From positions 12,867,981 to 12,931,980 of the forward strand of contig JARWKL010000008.1 of assembly GCA_029961685.1 (NCBI GenBank): 64,000 nt of DNA, given 5' to 3'. Position 1 is the stretch's first letter, and every line of letters begins with the position of its first letter. A program made the position numbers and the translations under genes. Below, piece by piece: positions 13,891 to 29,000 of this stretch. Origin of the DNA: Aristolochia californica (lineage: Eukaryota > Streptophyta > Magnoliopsida > Piperales > Aristolochiaceae). A model generated the notes under the pieces. That model was not told the DNA's origin, searched no databases, and saw nothing but the letters and a program-made list of their open reading frames with translations.

Positions 13891-16300
13891 AAGTTAACGT
13901 GCAGTGGGATATTTACCAAAGCCAAACAACCCACTTTTTGCCTATTTTACAAAAAGCGGACCTAAAAAATCACAGATACTTTTTGGAATTATCTCTCTCA
14001 GCATTTGTGCATTTCCATTTTGGATGTTCAATTTTTTTTTCAAACTTGAGTTTTTCCCTCTTTCAGTTTCTCGTAAACAAAAAGATAAGGCAAATATAGA
14101 TCACAACCAAATGAAAATTTTAGAGTTTATGTATGCAAAAGAATTTGAAAACTATAATAAATGTGAGTGAAGAAAATTATTTTCACGAACTAAAATTGAC
14201 ACAAAAGTTTTGATATCCACGTTGGGGAAATTCCATTTGTACAACCCCAGATAGCTTGGAGAAATTTTATAAGAAAGAGATTTCTAATTTAAATGTGGTG
14301 GATACATGCCAGAAACAAGTTGAAGATGCAAATGACCTAATGATCCAAAAATTTCAAAGGAGTAGAAAAAATTTAAATTCTTAAGTTAACGTGCGGTGGA
14401 ATATTTACCAGAGCTGAAGAACCCACTTTTTCCCAATTTTACAAAAAGCGGACGAAAAAAATCACATATACTTTTTGGAATTATCTCTCTCAGCATTTAT
14501 GCATTTCCATTTTCGTTGTTCATTTTTTTTTTTTTCAAACTTGAGTTTTTCATTCTCCCAATTTTCTCGCAAACAAAAAGATAAGGCAAATATAGATAAC
14601 AACAAAATAAAAATTTTATAGTTTATGTATGCAAAAGATTTTGAAAACTATAATAAATTTGAGTGAGGAAAATTATTTTCATGCTCTAAAAATGAAAACC
14701 AAAGTTTTATTTTCAACGTTGGGGAAATTCCACTTGTTCAACCCCAAATAGCTTGGTGGAATTATATAAGAAAGAGATTTCTAATTGGTCCAAAAATGTT
14801 TTAAATGTGGTGGATATGCATGCAAGAAACACGTTGAAGATGCAAATGACCTAATGATCCAAAAATTTCAAGGAGTAGAAAAAATTACAATTCTCAAGTT
14901 AACGTGCGGTGGGATATTCACAAAAGCCAAACAACCCACTTTTTGCCTATTTTACAAAAAGTGGACCTAAAAAATCATAGATAATTTTTGGAATTATCTC
15001 TCTCAGCATTTGTGCGTTTCCATTTTGGATGTTCAATTTTTTTTTCTAACTTGAGTTTTTCACTCTCCCAGTTTTCTCGTAAACTAAAAGATAAGGCAAA
15101 TATAGATCACAAAAAAATAAAAATTTTAGAGTTTAAGTTTGAGAAAGAATTTGAAAACTATAATAAATGTGAGTGAAGAAAATTATGTTCATGCACTAAA
15201 AACGAACACCAAAGTTTTGTTATCCACGTTGGGTAAATTCCACTAGTACAAACCCAGATTGCTTGGTAAAAGAAAGTGATTTCTAATTGTTCCTAACATG
15301 TTTTAAATGTGGTGGATATGCATGCCAGAAGCATGTTGAATATGCAAATGACCTAATGATCCAAAAATTTCAAGGAGTATAAAAAATTAAAATTCTCAAG
15401 TTAACGTGCGGTGCGATATTTACCGGAGCCAAACAACCCACTTTTTGCCTATTTTACAAACAGCGGACCCAAAAAATCACAGATACTTTTTGGAATTATC
15501 TCCCTCAGCATTTGTGCATTTCCATTTTGGATGTTCAATTTTTTTTTTCAAACTTGAGTTTTTTTCTCTCCCAGTTTCCTCGTAAACAAAAAGATAAGGC
15601 AAATATAGATAACAACAAAATGAAAATTTTAAAGTTTATGTATGCAAAAAAATTTGAAAAAAATAATAAATGTGAGTGAAGAAAATTATTTTCACGCGCT
15701 AAAAAAGAACACCAAAGTTTTGTTATCCACGTAGGAGAAATTCCACGAGTGCAACCCCAGATAGCTTGGTGGATATTTATAAGAAAGTGATTTCTAATTG
15801 ATCCTAACATGTTTTAAATGTGGTGGATATGCATGCCAGAAACTTGTTGAAGATGCAAATGACCTAATGGTCCAAAAATTTCGAGGATAAGAAAAAATTA
15901 AAATTCTCAAATTAACGTGCGGTGGGATATTTACCAGAGCCAAACAAGCCACTTTTTACCTATTTTACAAAAAGCGGACCTAAAAAATCAAAATTAATTT
16001 TTGGAATTATCTCTCTCAGTATTTGTGCATTTCCATTTTGGATGTTCAATTTTTTTTTTCAAAGTTGAGTTTTGCACTCTCCCAGTTTTCTCGTAAAGAA
16101 AAAGAAAAGGAAAATATAGATCACTACAAAATGAAAATTTTCGATTTTATGTATACAAAACAATTTGAAAACTATAATAAATGTGAGTGAAGAAAATTAT
16201 TTTCACGCACTAAAAGTGAACACAAAAGTTTTGTTTTCCACGTTGGGAAAATTCCACTAGTACAACCGCAGATAGCTCTGAGGAATTTTATAAGAAAGAG
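13891..16300 (+). repeat. Satellite monomers without clear higher order
   Basis: Landmarks are at 14287 (truncated), 14784, 15286 and 15797. At 14287 about 15 bp are missing: TTTCTAATTT runs straight into AAATGTGGTGG, removing the GATCCTAACATG part. At about 15265 the monomer reads GCTTGGTAAAAGAAAGTG, a deletion of about 10 bp in the usual TGGAATTTTATAAGAAAG. I saw no repeating order of variants. This segment separates the dimer domain from the six-type domain. No gene was seen. Confidence 0.88.
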
Positions 16301-19300
16301 ATTTTTAATTGATCCTAACATGTTTTAAATGTGGTGAATACATGCCAGAAACATGTTGAAGAAGCAAATGACCTAATGATCCAAAAATTTCTAGGACTAG
16401 AAAAAATTAAAATTCTCAAGTTAACATGCGGTGGGATATTAACTAGAGCCAAACAACCCACTTTTTGCCTATTTTAGAGAAAGCGGACGTAAAAAATCAC
16501 AATTACTTTTTGGAATTATCTCTCTCTTCTTTTATGCTTTTCCATTTTGGATGTTCAAAATTTTTTTTTTCAAACTTGAGTTTTTCACTCTCCCAGTTTT
16601 CTCGTAAACAAAAAGATAACGCAAATATAGATCACAAGAAAATGAAAATTTTGTAGTTTATGTATGCAAAAGATTTTGAAAACTATAACAGATGTGAGTG
16701 AAGAAAATTATCTTCATGCACTAAAAATGAACACCAAAGTTTTATTATCCACGTTGGGGAAATTACACTTGTACAAAACCAGATGGCTTCGTGAAATTTT
16801 ATAAGAAAGAGATTTCTAATTTATCCTAACATGTTTTAAATGTGGTGGATATGCATGCAAGAAACATGTTGAAGATGCAAATGACCTAATGATCCAAAAA
16901 TTTCAAGGAGTAGAAAAAATTATAATTCTCAAGTTAATGTGCGGTTGGATATTTACCAGAGCCAAACAACCCACTTTTTGCCTATTTTACACAAGGCGGA
17001 CCTTAAAAATCATATATACTTTTTTGAATTATCTCTCTCAGCATTTTTCATTTCCATTTTCGATGTTCAATTTTTTTTTCAAACTTGAGTTTTTCACTCT
17101 CCCTGTTTTCTCATAAATAAAAAGATAAGGCAAATATAGTTCACAAAAAAATGAAAATTTTAGAGTTTATATATGCAAAAGAATTTGAAAAACATAATAA
17201 ATGAGAGTGAAGAAAATTATTTTCACGCACTAAAAATGAACACCAAAGATTTTTTATCCACGTCGGGGAAATCCCTATAGTACAACCCCAGATAGCTTGA
17301 TGGATTTTTATAAGAAAGAGATTTCTAATCGATCCTAACATATTTTAAATGTGGTGGATATGCATGCCAGAAACATGTTGAAGATGCAAATGACCATTTG
17401 ATCCAAAAATTTCAAGGAAAAGAAAAAAAAAAAAATTCTCAATTAAACGTGTAGTGGGATATTTACCTGAGCCAAACAACCCACTTTTTGCCTAATTTAC
17501 GAAAAGAGGACATAAAAAATCAACGATACTTTTTGGAATTATCTCTCCCAACATTTGTGCATTTCCAATTTGGATGTTCACATTTTTTTTTCAAACTTGA
17601 GTTTTTTACTCTCCCACCTTTCTCGTAAACATAAAGATAAGGCAAATATAGATCACAACAAAATGAAAATTTTATAGTTTATGTATGCAAAAGAATTTGA
17701 AAACTTTAATAAATGTGACTGAAGAAAATTATTTTCACGCACTAAAAATGAATACCAAAGTTTTGTTGTCCACTTTGGGGAAATTCCACATGTACAACCC
17801 CAGATAGCTTCGTGGAATTTTGTAAGAAAGAGATTTTAAATTTATCCTAACATGGTTTAAATGTGGTGGATATGCATGCAAGAAACATGTTGAAGATGCA
17901 AATGACCTAATGTTCCAAAAATTTCACGGAGAAGAAAAAATTACAATTCTCAAGTTAACGTGCGGTGGGATATTTACCAGAGCCAAACAACCCACTTTTT
18001 GCCTATTTTACACAAGGCGGACCTAAAAAATCAAAGATACTTTTTGGAATTATCTCTCTCAGCATTTGTGCATTTCCATTTTGGATGTTCAATTTTTTTT
18101 TTCAAATGTGAGTTTTTCACTCTCCCAGTTTTCTCGTAAACAAAAAGAAAGGAAAATATAGATTACAACAAAATGAAAATTTTAGACTTTATGTACGCAA
18201 AAGAATTTGAAAACTTAAATAATTGTGAGTGTAGAAAATTATTTTTACGCACTAAAAATGAACACCAAAGTTTTGTTATCCATGTTGGGGAAATTCCACT
18301 AGTACAACCCCAGATAGCTTGGTGGAATTTTATAAGAAAGAGATTTCTAATTGATCCTAACATGTTTTTAATATGGTGGATATGAATGCCAAAAACATGT
18401 TAAAGATGCAAATGACCTAATGATCCAAAAATTTCAAGGATTAGAAAATTTTAAAATTCTCAAGTTAACGTGCAGTGGGATATTTGCCTGAGCCAAACAA
18501 CGCACTTTTTGCCTATTTTACAAAAGGCGGACCTAAAAAATCCCAGAAATGTTTTTGGAACTATCTCTCTCAGCATTTTACATTTCCATTTTCGATGTTC
18601 ACTTTTTTTTATTGAAACTTGAATTTTTCACTCTCCCAACTTTGTCGTAAACAAAAAATAAGGCAAATATCGATCACAACAAAATAAAAATTTAAGAGTT
18701 TATGTATGCAAAAGAATTTGAAAACTATAATAAATGTAAGTGAAGAAAATAATTTTCACGCACTAAAAAAGAACACCAATATTCTATTATCCACGTTGGG
18801 GAAATTCCACTTGTACAACCCCTTATAGCTTGGTGGTATTTTATAAGAAAGAGATTTCTAATTTATCCTAACATGTTTTAAATGTAGTGGATATGCATGC
18901 CAGAAACATGTTGAAGATGCAAATGACCTATTGATCCAAAAATTTCAAGGAGTAGAAAAAATTACAATTCTCAAGTTAACGTGCGGTGGGATATTTACAA
19001 AAGCCGAACAACCCACTTGTTGCCTATTTTAGAAAAGGCGGACCTAAAAAATCATAGATACTTTTTGGAATTATCTCTCTCAACATTTGTGCATTTCCAT
19101 TTTGGATGTTCAATTTTTTTTTTCAAACGTGAGTTTTTCACTTTCCCAGTTTTCTCGTAAAAAAAGATAAGGCAAATATAGATCACAACAAAATGAAAAT
19201 TTTAGAGTTTATGTATACAAAAGAATTTAAAAACTATAATAAATGTGAGTTAAGAAAATTATTTTATCGTAATAAAAATGAACAACAAAGTTATGTTATC

Positions 19301-22300
19301 CACGTTGGGGAAATCCCAATAGTACAACACAAGATAGCTTGGTGGATTTTTAAAAGAAAGAGATTTCTAATTGATCCTAACATGTTTTAAATGTGGTGGA
19401 TATGCATGCAAAAAACATGTTGAAGATGCAAATGACCTATTGATCCAAAAATTTCAAGGAGTAGAAAAAATTAAAATTCTCAAGTAAACGTGTGGTTGGA
19501 TATTTACCAGAACCAAACTACCCAGTTTTTGCCTATTTTACAAAAAGTGGACCTAAAAAATCACAGATACTTTTTGGAATTATCTCCCTCAGCATTTGTG
19601 CATTTCCATTTTGGATGTTCACTTTTTTTTTTCAAACTTGAGTTTTTCACTCTCCTAGTTTTCTCGTAAACAAAAAGATAAGGCAAATATAGATCACAAC
19701 AATATGAAAATTTTAGAATTTATTTACGCAAAAGAATTTGAAAATTATAATAAATGTGAGTGAAGAAAATTATTTTTACGCACTAAAAATGAACCCCAAA
19801 GTTTTGTTATCCACGTTGGAGAAATTCCACTTGTACAACCCCAGATAGCTTCGTGGAATTTTATAAGAAAGATATTTCTAATTTATCCTAACATGGTTTA
19901 AATGTGGTGGATATGCATGCAAGAAACATATTGAAGATGCAAATGACTTGATGATCCAAAAATTTCAAGGAGAAGAAACAATTACAATTCTCAAGTTAAA
20001 ATGCGGTGGGATATTTACCAGAGCCAAACAACCCACTTTTTGCCTATTTTACACAAGGCGGACCTAAGGAATCATAGATACTTTTGTGGAATTATCTCTC
20101 TCAGCATTTGTGCTTTTCCATTTTGGATGTTCAATTTTTTTTTTTCAAACTAGAGTTTTTCTCTCTTCCAGTTTTCCCATAAACAAAAAGGTAAGGCAAA
20201 TATAGATCACAACAAAATGAAAATTTTTGAGTTTATGTATGCAAAAGAATTCGAAAACTATAATAAATGTGAGTGAAGAAAATTATTTTCACGCACTAAA
20301 AAAGAACACCAAAGTTATGTTATCCACGTTGCAGAAATCCCAATAGTACAACACAAGATAGCTTGGTGGATTTTTATAAGAAAGAGATTTCTAATTGATC
20401 CTAACATGTTTTAAATGTGGTGGATATGCATGCCAGAAACATGTTGAAGATGCAAATGACCTAATGATCCAAAAATTTCAAGCAGTAGAAAAAATTAAAA
20501 TTCTCAAGTTAACGTGCCGTGGGATATTTACTAGAGCCAAACGACCCTCTTTTTGCCTATTATACAAAAAGCGGACCTAAAAAATCACATATAATTTTTG
20601 GAATTATCTCTCTCAGCATTTGCGTATTTCCATTTTGGATATTCAATTTTTTTTTTCAAACTTGAGTTTGTCACTCTCCCAGTTATCTTGTAAAAAAAAA
20701 AGATAAGGCATATATATATCACAACAAAATGAAAATGTTAGAGTTTATGTATACAAAAGAATTTAAAAACTGTAATAAATGTGAGTGAAGAAAATTATTT
20801 TCACGCACTAAAAATGAACACCAAAGTTTTGTTATCCACATTGGGGAAATTCCACAAGTACAATCCCTGATAGCTTGGAGAAATTTAATAAGAAAGAGAT
20901 TTCTAATTGATCCTAACATGTTTTAAATGTGGTGGATACATGCTAGAAACTTCTTGAAAATGCAAATGACCTAATGATCCAAAAATTTCAAGGAGTAGAA
21001 AAAATTAAAATTCTCAAGTTAACGTGTGGTGGGATATTTACCAGAGCCAAACAACCCACTTTTTGCCTATTTTACAAAAACCGGACATGAAAAATACAGA
21101 TACTTTTTGGAATTATCTCTCTCAGCATTTGTGCTTTTCCATTTTGGATGTTCAATTTTTTTTTTCAAACTAGAGTTTTTCTCTCTCCCAGTTTTCTTGT
21201 AAAGATAAAGATAAGGAAAATATAAGTGACAACAAAATGAAAATTTTGTAGTTTATGTATGCAAAAGATTTTGAAAACTATAATAAATATGAGTGAAGAA
21301 AAATATTTTACGCACTAAAAATGAACACCAAAGTTTTATTATCAACGTTGGGGAAATTCCACTTGTACAACCCCAGATAGCTTGGTGGAATTTTACAAGA
21401 AAGAGATTTCTAATTTATCCTAACATGTTTTAAATGTGGTGGATATGCATGCCAGAAATATGTTGGAGATGCAAATGACCTATTGATCCAAAAATTTCAA
21501 GAAGTAGAAAAAATTACAATTCTCAAGTTAACGTGCGGTGGGATATTTACTAGAGCCAAACAACCCACTTTTTTCCTATTTTACCCAAGGCGGACCTAAA
21601 AAATCACAGATACTTTTTGGAATTATCTCTCTCAGCATTTGCACATTTCCATTTTGGATGTTCAATTTTTTTTTTCAAACTTGAGTTTTTCACTCTCCCA
21701 GTTTTCTCGTAAAAAAAAAGATAAGGCAAATATAGATCACAACAAAATGAAAATTTTAGAGTTTATGTATACAAAAGAATTTAAAAACTATAATAAATGT
21801 AAGTGAAGAAAATTATTTTCACGCAATAAAATTGAACACCAAAGGTTTGTTATGGAAATTCCACTAGTACAACCCCTAATAGCTTGGAGGAATTTAATAC
21901 GAAAGAGATTTCTAATTGATCCTAACATGTTTTAAATGTGGTGGATACATGCCAGAAACTTGTTGAAAATGCAAATGACCTAATGATCCAAAAATTTCAA
22001 GGAGTAGAAAAATTAAAATTCTCAAGTTAACGTGCGGTGGGATATTTGCCAGAACCAAACAACCCTCTTTTTGCCTATTTTACAAAAAGCGGACATAACA
22101 AATACGGATACTTTTTGGAATTATCTCTCTCAGCATTTGTGCTTTTCCATTTTGGATGTTCAATATTTTTTTTTTCAAACTTGAGTTTTTCTCTCTCCCA
22201 GTTTTCTCGTAAACAAAAAGATAAGGCAAATATAGATCACAACAAAATGAAAATTTGGTAATTTATGTATACTAAAGATTTTGAAAACTATAATAAATGT

Positions 22301-22933
22301 GAGTGAAGAAAATTATTTTCACGCACTAAAAATGAACACCAAAGTTTTATTATCCATGTTGGGGAAATTCCACTTGTACTACCCAGATAGCTTGGTGGAA
22401 TTTTATAAAAAAGAGATTTCTAATTTATCCTAACATGTTTTAATTGTGGTGGATATGCATGCAAGAAACATGTTGAAGATTCAAATGACCTATTGATCCA
22501 AAAATTTCTAGGAGTAGAAAAAATTACAATTCTCAAGTTAACGTGCGGTGGGACATTGACTAGAGCCAAACAACCCACTTTTTGCCTATTTTACACAAGG
22601 CGGACCTAAAAACTTATAGATACTTTTTGGAATTATCTCTCTCAGTATTTGCCCATTTCCATTTTGGATCTTTAATTTTTTTTTTCAAACGTGAGTTTTT
22701 CTCTCTCCCAGTTTTCTCGTAAATAAAAAGATAAGGCAAATATTGTTCACAACAAAATGAAAATTTTTGAGTTTTTGTATGCAACAGAATTTGAAAACTA
22801 TAATAAATGTGAGTGAAGAAAATTATTTTCACGCACTAAAAATGAGTACCAAAGTTATGTTATCCACGTTGGGGAAATCCCAATAGTACAACACAAGATA
22901 GCTTGGTGGATTTTTATAAGCAAGAGATTTCTA

Positions 22934-25900
22934 ATTGATCCTAACATGTTTTAAATGTGCTGGATATGCATGCCAAAAACATGTTGAAGATGCAAATGAC
23001 CTATTGATCCAAAATTTTCAAGGAGTAGAAAAAATTAAAATTCTCATGTAAATGTGTGGTGGGATATTTACCAGAACCAAACAACCCATTTTTTGCCTAT
23101 GTTACACAAAGCGGACCTAAAAAGACATAGATACTTTTTGGAATTATCTCTCTCAGCATTTGTGCATTTCCATTTTGCATGTTCACTTTTTTTTTTTCAA
23201 ACTTGAGTTTTTCACTCTCCGAGTTTTCTTGTAATCAAATAGATAAGGCAAATATAGATCACTACAAAATGAAAATTTTAGAATTTATATATGCAAAAGA
23301 ATTTGAAAACTATAATAAATGTGGGAGAAGAAAATTATTTTCACGCACTGAAAATGAACCCCAAAGTTTTGTTATCCACATTGGGGAAATTCCACTTGTA
23401 CACCCAAGATAGCTTCGTGGAATTTTGATAAGAAAGATATTTCTAATTTGTCCTAACATGGTTTAAATGTGGTGGATATGCATGCAAGAAACATGTTGAA
23501 GATGCAAATGACCTAATGATCCAAAAATTTCAAGGAGAAGAAAAAATTACAATTCTCAACTTAACGTGCGGTGGGTTATTTACCAAAGCCAAACAACCCA
23601 CTTTTTGCCTATTTTACACAAGGCAGACCTAAGGAATCATAGATACTTTTTGGAATTATATCTCTCAACATTCGTGCATTCTCATTTTCAATGTTCAATT
23701 TTTCTTTTCAAATTTGAGTTTTTCACTCTCCCTGTTTTCTCGTAAACAAATAGATAAGGAAAATATAGATCACAACAAAATTAAAATTTTTGAGTTTATG
23801 TATGCAAAAGAATTTGAAAACTATAATAATTGTGAGTGTAGAAAATTATTTTTGCGCACTAAAAATGGACACCAAAGTTTTGTTATCCACGTTGGGGAAA
23901 TTCCACTAGTACAACCCCAGATAGCTTGGTGGAATTTTATAAGAAAGAGATTTCTAATTGATCCTAACATGTTTTTAATATGGTGGATATGCGTGCCAGA
24001 AACATGTTTAAGATGCAAATGACCAAATGATCCAAAAATTTCAAGGAGTAGAAAAAATTAAAATTCTCAAGTTAACGTGCGGTGGGATATTTGCCAGAGG
24101 CAAACAACCCACTTTTTGCCTATTTTACAAAAAGCGGACCTAAAAATCACAGAAACGTTTTTGGAATTATCTCTCTCAACATTTTACAATTCCATTTTGG
24201 ATGTTCACTTTTTATTTTTTGAAAATTGAGTTTTTTACACTCCCATCTTTCACATAAACAAAAAATAAGGCAAATATCGATGACAACAAAATGAAAATTT
24301 TAGATTTTATGTATGCGAAAGAATTTGAAAACTATAGTAAATGTGAGTGATGAAAATTATTTTCATGCACTAAAAATAACACCAAAGTTTTTTTATCCAC
24401 GTTGGGGAAATTCAAGTTGTACAACCCTAGATAGCTTGGTGGAATTTTATAAGAAAGAAATTTCTAATTGATTCTAACATGTTTTAAGTTTGGTGGATAT
24501 GCATGCCAGAAACATGTTGAAGATGCAAATGACCTAATGATCCAAAAATTTCAAGGAGTAGAAAAAATTAAAATTCTCAAGCTAACATGCGGTGGAATAT
24601 TTACTAGAGGCAAACAACCCACTTTTTGCCTATTTTACAATAAGCGGACCTAAAAAATCACAGATACTTTTTGGAATTCTCTCTCTCTGCATTTGCGCAT
24701 TTCCATTTTGGATGTTCAATTATTTTTTCAAACTTGAGTTTTTCACTCTCCCAGTTTTCTCGTAAAAAAAAAAAAGATAAGGCAAATATAAATCACAACA
24801 AAATGAAAATTTTAGAGTTTATGTATACGAAAGAATTTAAAAACTATAAAAATGTGAGTGAAAAAATTTATTTTCGCACACTAAAAATGAACACCAAAGT
24901 TTTCTTATCGATGTTTGGGAAATTCCACTAGTACAACCCCAGATGGCTTCGAGGAATTGAATAAGATAGAGATTTCTAATTGCTCCTAACATGTTTTAAA
25001 TGTGGTGGATACATGCCAAAAACTTGTTGAAGATGCAAATGACCTAATGATCCAAATATTTCAAGGAGTAGAAAAAATTAAAATTCTCAAGTTAACGTGC
25101 GGTGGGATATTTGCCAGAGCCAAACAACCCACTTTTTGCCTATTGTACAAACAACAGACATAAAAAATACGGATACGTTTTGGAATTATCTATCTCAGCA
25201 TTTGCGCTTTTCCATTTTGGATGTTCAATATTTTTTTGTCACACTTGAGTTTTTCTCTCTCCAAGTTTTCTCGTAAACAAAAAGATAAGGCAAATATCGA
25301 TCACAACAAATTGAAAATTTTGTGGTTTATGTATGCAAAACATTTTGAAAACTATAATAAATGTGAGTGAAGAAATTTATTTTCACGCACTAAAATGAAC
25401 ACCAAAGTTTTATTATCCACGTTGGGCAAATTCCACTTGTACAACCCCAGATAGCTTGTGGAATTTTATAAGAAAAAGATTTCTAATTTATCCTAACAAC
25501 TTTTAAATGTGGTGGATATGCATGCCAGAAACATGTTGAAGATGCAAATGATCTATTGATCTAAATTTCAAGGAGTAGAAAAAATTTAAATTCTCAAGTA
25601 AACGTGTGGTGGGATATTTACCAGAACCAAACAACCCACTTTTTGCCTATTTTACAAAAAGCGGACCAAAAAAATCATAGATACTTTTTGGAATTATCTC
25701 TCTCAGCATTTGTCAGCATTTGTGCATTTCCAGTTTGGATGTTCACTTTTTTTTTCAAACTTGAGTTTTTCACTCTCCCAGTTTTCTCGTGAACAAAAAG
25801 ATAAGGCAAATATAGAACACAACAAAATGAAAATTTTAGAATTTATGTATGCAAAAGAATTTGAAAACTATAATAAATGTGAGTGAAAAAAATTATTTTC

Positions 25901-26003
25901 ACGCACTAAAAATGAACCCCAAAGTTTTGTTATCCACGTTGGGGAAATTCCACTTGTACAACCCCAGATAGCTTTGTGGAATTTTAAAAGAAAGATATTT
26001 CTA
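22934..26003 (+). repeat. Near-complete N-C-A-L-G-T unit with T/N hybrid end
   Basis: Landmarks are N 22934, C 23446, A 23957, L 24467, G 24979 and T/N 25486. The sixth monomer begins as T (GTTTTATTATCC at about 25408, CACTTGTAC at about 25432) but by 25600 has switched to the N signature (GTAAACGTGTGG, CCAGAACC). It also carries the 10 bp duplication at 25703-25722 that marks N monomers. The remainder of T and the first part of N are therefore missing, as expected from an in-register unequal crossover. Confidence 0.75.
25703..25722 (+). repeat. 10 bp tandem duplication marking N-type monomers
   Basis: TCAGCATTTG occurs twice in a row. Equivalent duplications, slightly decayed, lie at 27241-27260, 34382-34401 and 38921-38940. 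All four are in N-type sequence, and the landmark intervals containing them are 518-522 bp instead of about 510. Other N monomers (for example near 19590 and 31370) lack it, so it defines an N subtype that spread after it arose. Confidence 0.85.
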
Positions 26004-29000
26004 ATTTATCCTAACATTGTTTAAATGTGGTGGATATGCAAGCAAGAAACATGTTGAAGATGTAAATGACCTAATGATCCAAAAATTTCAAGGAGAAGAA
26101 AAAATTACTATTCTCAAGTTAACGTGCGGTGGGATATTTACCAGAGCTAAACAACCCACTTTTTGCCTATTTTCCACATGGCGGACCTAAGGAATCATAG
26201 ATACTTTTTGAAATTATCTCTCTCAGCATTCGTGCATTTCCATTTTCGATGTTCAATTTTTTTTTTCAAACTAGAGTTTTTCTTTCTCCTAGTTTTCTCG
26301 TAAAAAAAAAGATAAGGAAAATATTGATCACAAAAAATGAAAATGTTAGAGTTTACGTATGCAAAATAATTTGAAAACTATAACAATTGTGAGTGAAGAA
26401 AATTATTTTCACGCACTAAAAATGAACACCAAAGTTTTGTTATCCACGTTGGGGAAATTCCACTAGTACAAGCCCTGATAGCTTGGAGGAATTTAATAAG
26501 AAAGAGATTTCTAATTGATTCTAACATGTTTTAAATTTGGTGGATATGCATACCCGAAATATGTTGAAGATACAAATGACCTAATGATCCAAAAATTTTG
26601 AGTAGAAAAAATTAAAATTCTCACGATATCGTTGGCTGGGATATTTACTAGAGCCAAACAACACACTTTTTGCCTATTTTACAAAAAGCAGACCTAAAAA
26701 ATCACAGATACTTTTTGGAATTATCTCTCTCAGCATTTGCGCATTTCCATTTTGGATGTTCAATTTTTTTTTTCAAATGTGAGATTTTCACTCTCCCAGT
26801 TTTCTCGTAAATAAAAAGATAAGGCAAATATAGTTCACAAAAAAATGAAATTTTTTGAGTTTATGTATGCAAAAGAATTTGAAAACTATAATAAATGTGA
26901 ATGAAGAAAATTATTTTCACGCACTAAAAATGAACACCAAAGTTATGTTATCCACATGGGGGAAATCTCAATAGTACAACACAAGATAGCTTGGTGGAAT
27001 TTTATAAGAACGAGATTTCTAATTGATCCTAACATCTTTTAAATGTGGTGGATATGTATGCCAGAAACATGTTGAAGATGCAAATGATCTATTGATCCAT
27101 AAATTTCAAGGAGTTGAAAAAATTTAAATTCTCAAGTAAACGTGTGGTGGGATATTTACCAGAACCAAACAACCCACTTTTTGCCTATTTTACAAAAAGC
27201 GAACCTAAAAAATCACAGATACTTTTTGGAATTATCTCACTTAGGATTTGTCAGCATTTTTGCATTTCCATTTTGGATGTTCGCTTTTTTTTTTCAAACT
27301 TGAGTTTTTCACTCTCCCAGTTTTCTCGTGAACAAAAAGATAAGGCAAATATAGAACACAACAAAATGAAAATTTTAGAATTTATGTATGCAAAAAGAAT
27401 TTGAAAACTATAATAAATGTGAGTGAAGAAAATTATTTTCACACACTAAAAATGAACCCCAAAGTTTTGTTATCCACGTTGGAGAAATTTCACTTGTACA
27501 ACCCCAGATAGCTTCATGGAATTTTAAAAGAAAGATATTTCTAATTTATCCTAACATTGTTTAAATGTGGTGGATATGCAAGCAAGAAACATGTTGAAGA
27601 TGCAAATGACCTAATGATCCAAAAATTTCAAGGAGAAAAAAAAATTACAATTCTCAAGTTAACGTGAAGTGGGATATTTACCAGAGCTAAACAACCCACT
27701 TTTTGCTTATTTTCCACAAGGAGGACCTAAGGAATCATAGATACTTATTGGAATTATCTCTCTCCGCATTCGTGCATTTCTATTTTCGATGTTCAATTTT
27801 CTTTTTCAAACTAGAGTTTTTCTTTCTCCCAGTTTTCTCGTAAAAAAAAAGATAAGGAAAATATAGATCACAACAAAATGAAATTGTTAGAGTTTATGTA
27901 TGCAAAATAATTTGAAAACTATAACAATTGTGAGTGTAGAAAACTATTTTTACGCACTAAAAATGAACACCAAATTTTTGTTATCCACGTTGGGGAAATT
28001 CCACTACTACAACCCCAGATAGCTTGGTGGAATTTTATAAGAAAGAGATTTCTAATTGATCCTAACATTTTTTAATATGGTGGATATGCATGCCAGAAAC
28101 ATGTTAAAGATGCAAATTACCTAATGATCCAAAAATTTCATGGAGAAGAAAAAACTAAAATTCTCCAGTTAACGTGCGGTGGGATATTTACAAGAGACAA
28201 ACAACCCACTTTTTGCCTATTTTACAAAAAGCGGACCTAAAAAATCACAGATACTTTTTGGAATTATTTCTCTCAGCATTTGTGCATTTCCATTTTGGAT
28301 GTTAAAATTTTTTTTTCAAACTTGAGTTTTTCACTCTCCCAGTTTTAACTTAAAAAAAAAAAGATAAGGCAAATATAGATCACAACAAAATGAAAATTGT
28401 AGAGTTTATGTATACAAAAGAATTTAAAAACTATAATAAATGTGAGTGAAGAAAATTATTTTCACGCACTAAAAATGAACACAAAAGTTTTGTTATCCAC
28501 GTTGGGGAAATTCCACTAGTGCAAGCCCTGATAGCTTGGAGGAATTTAATAAGAAAGAGATTTCTAATTGATTCTAACATGTTTTAAATTTGGTGGATAT
28601 GCATACCAGAAACATGTTGAAGATGCAAATGACCTAATGATCCAAAAATTTTGAGGAGTAGAAAAAATTAAAATTCTCACGTTATCGTTGGGTGGGATAT
28701 TTACTAGAGCCAAACAACCCAGTTTTTGCCTATTTTACAAAAAGCTGACCTAAAAAATCACAGATACTTTTTGGAATTATCTCTCTCAGCATTTGCGCAT
28801 TTCCATTTTGGATGTTCAATTTTTTTTTTCAAACTTGAGTTTTTCACTCTCCTAGTTTTCTCGTAAAAAAAAAAACATAAGGCAAATATAGATCACAACA
28901 AAATGAAAATTTTGTGGGTTATGTATGCAAAAGATATTGGAAACTATAATAAATGTGAGTGAAGAAAAATATTTTCATGCACTGAAAAAGAACCCCAAAG

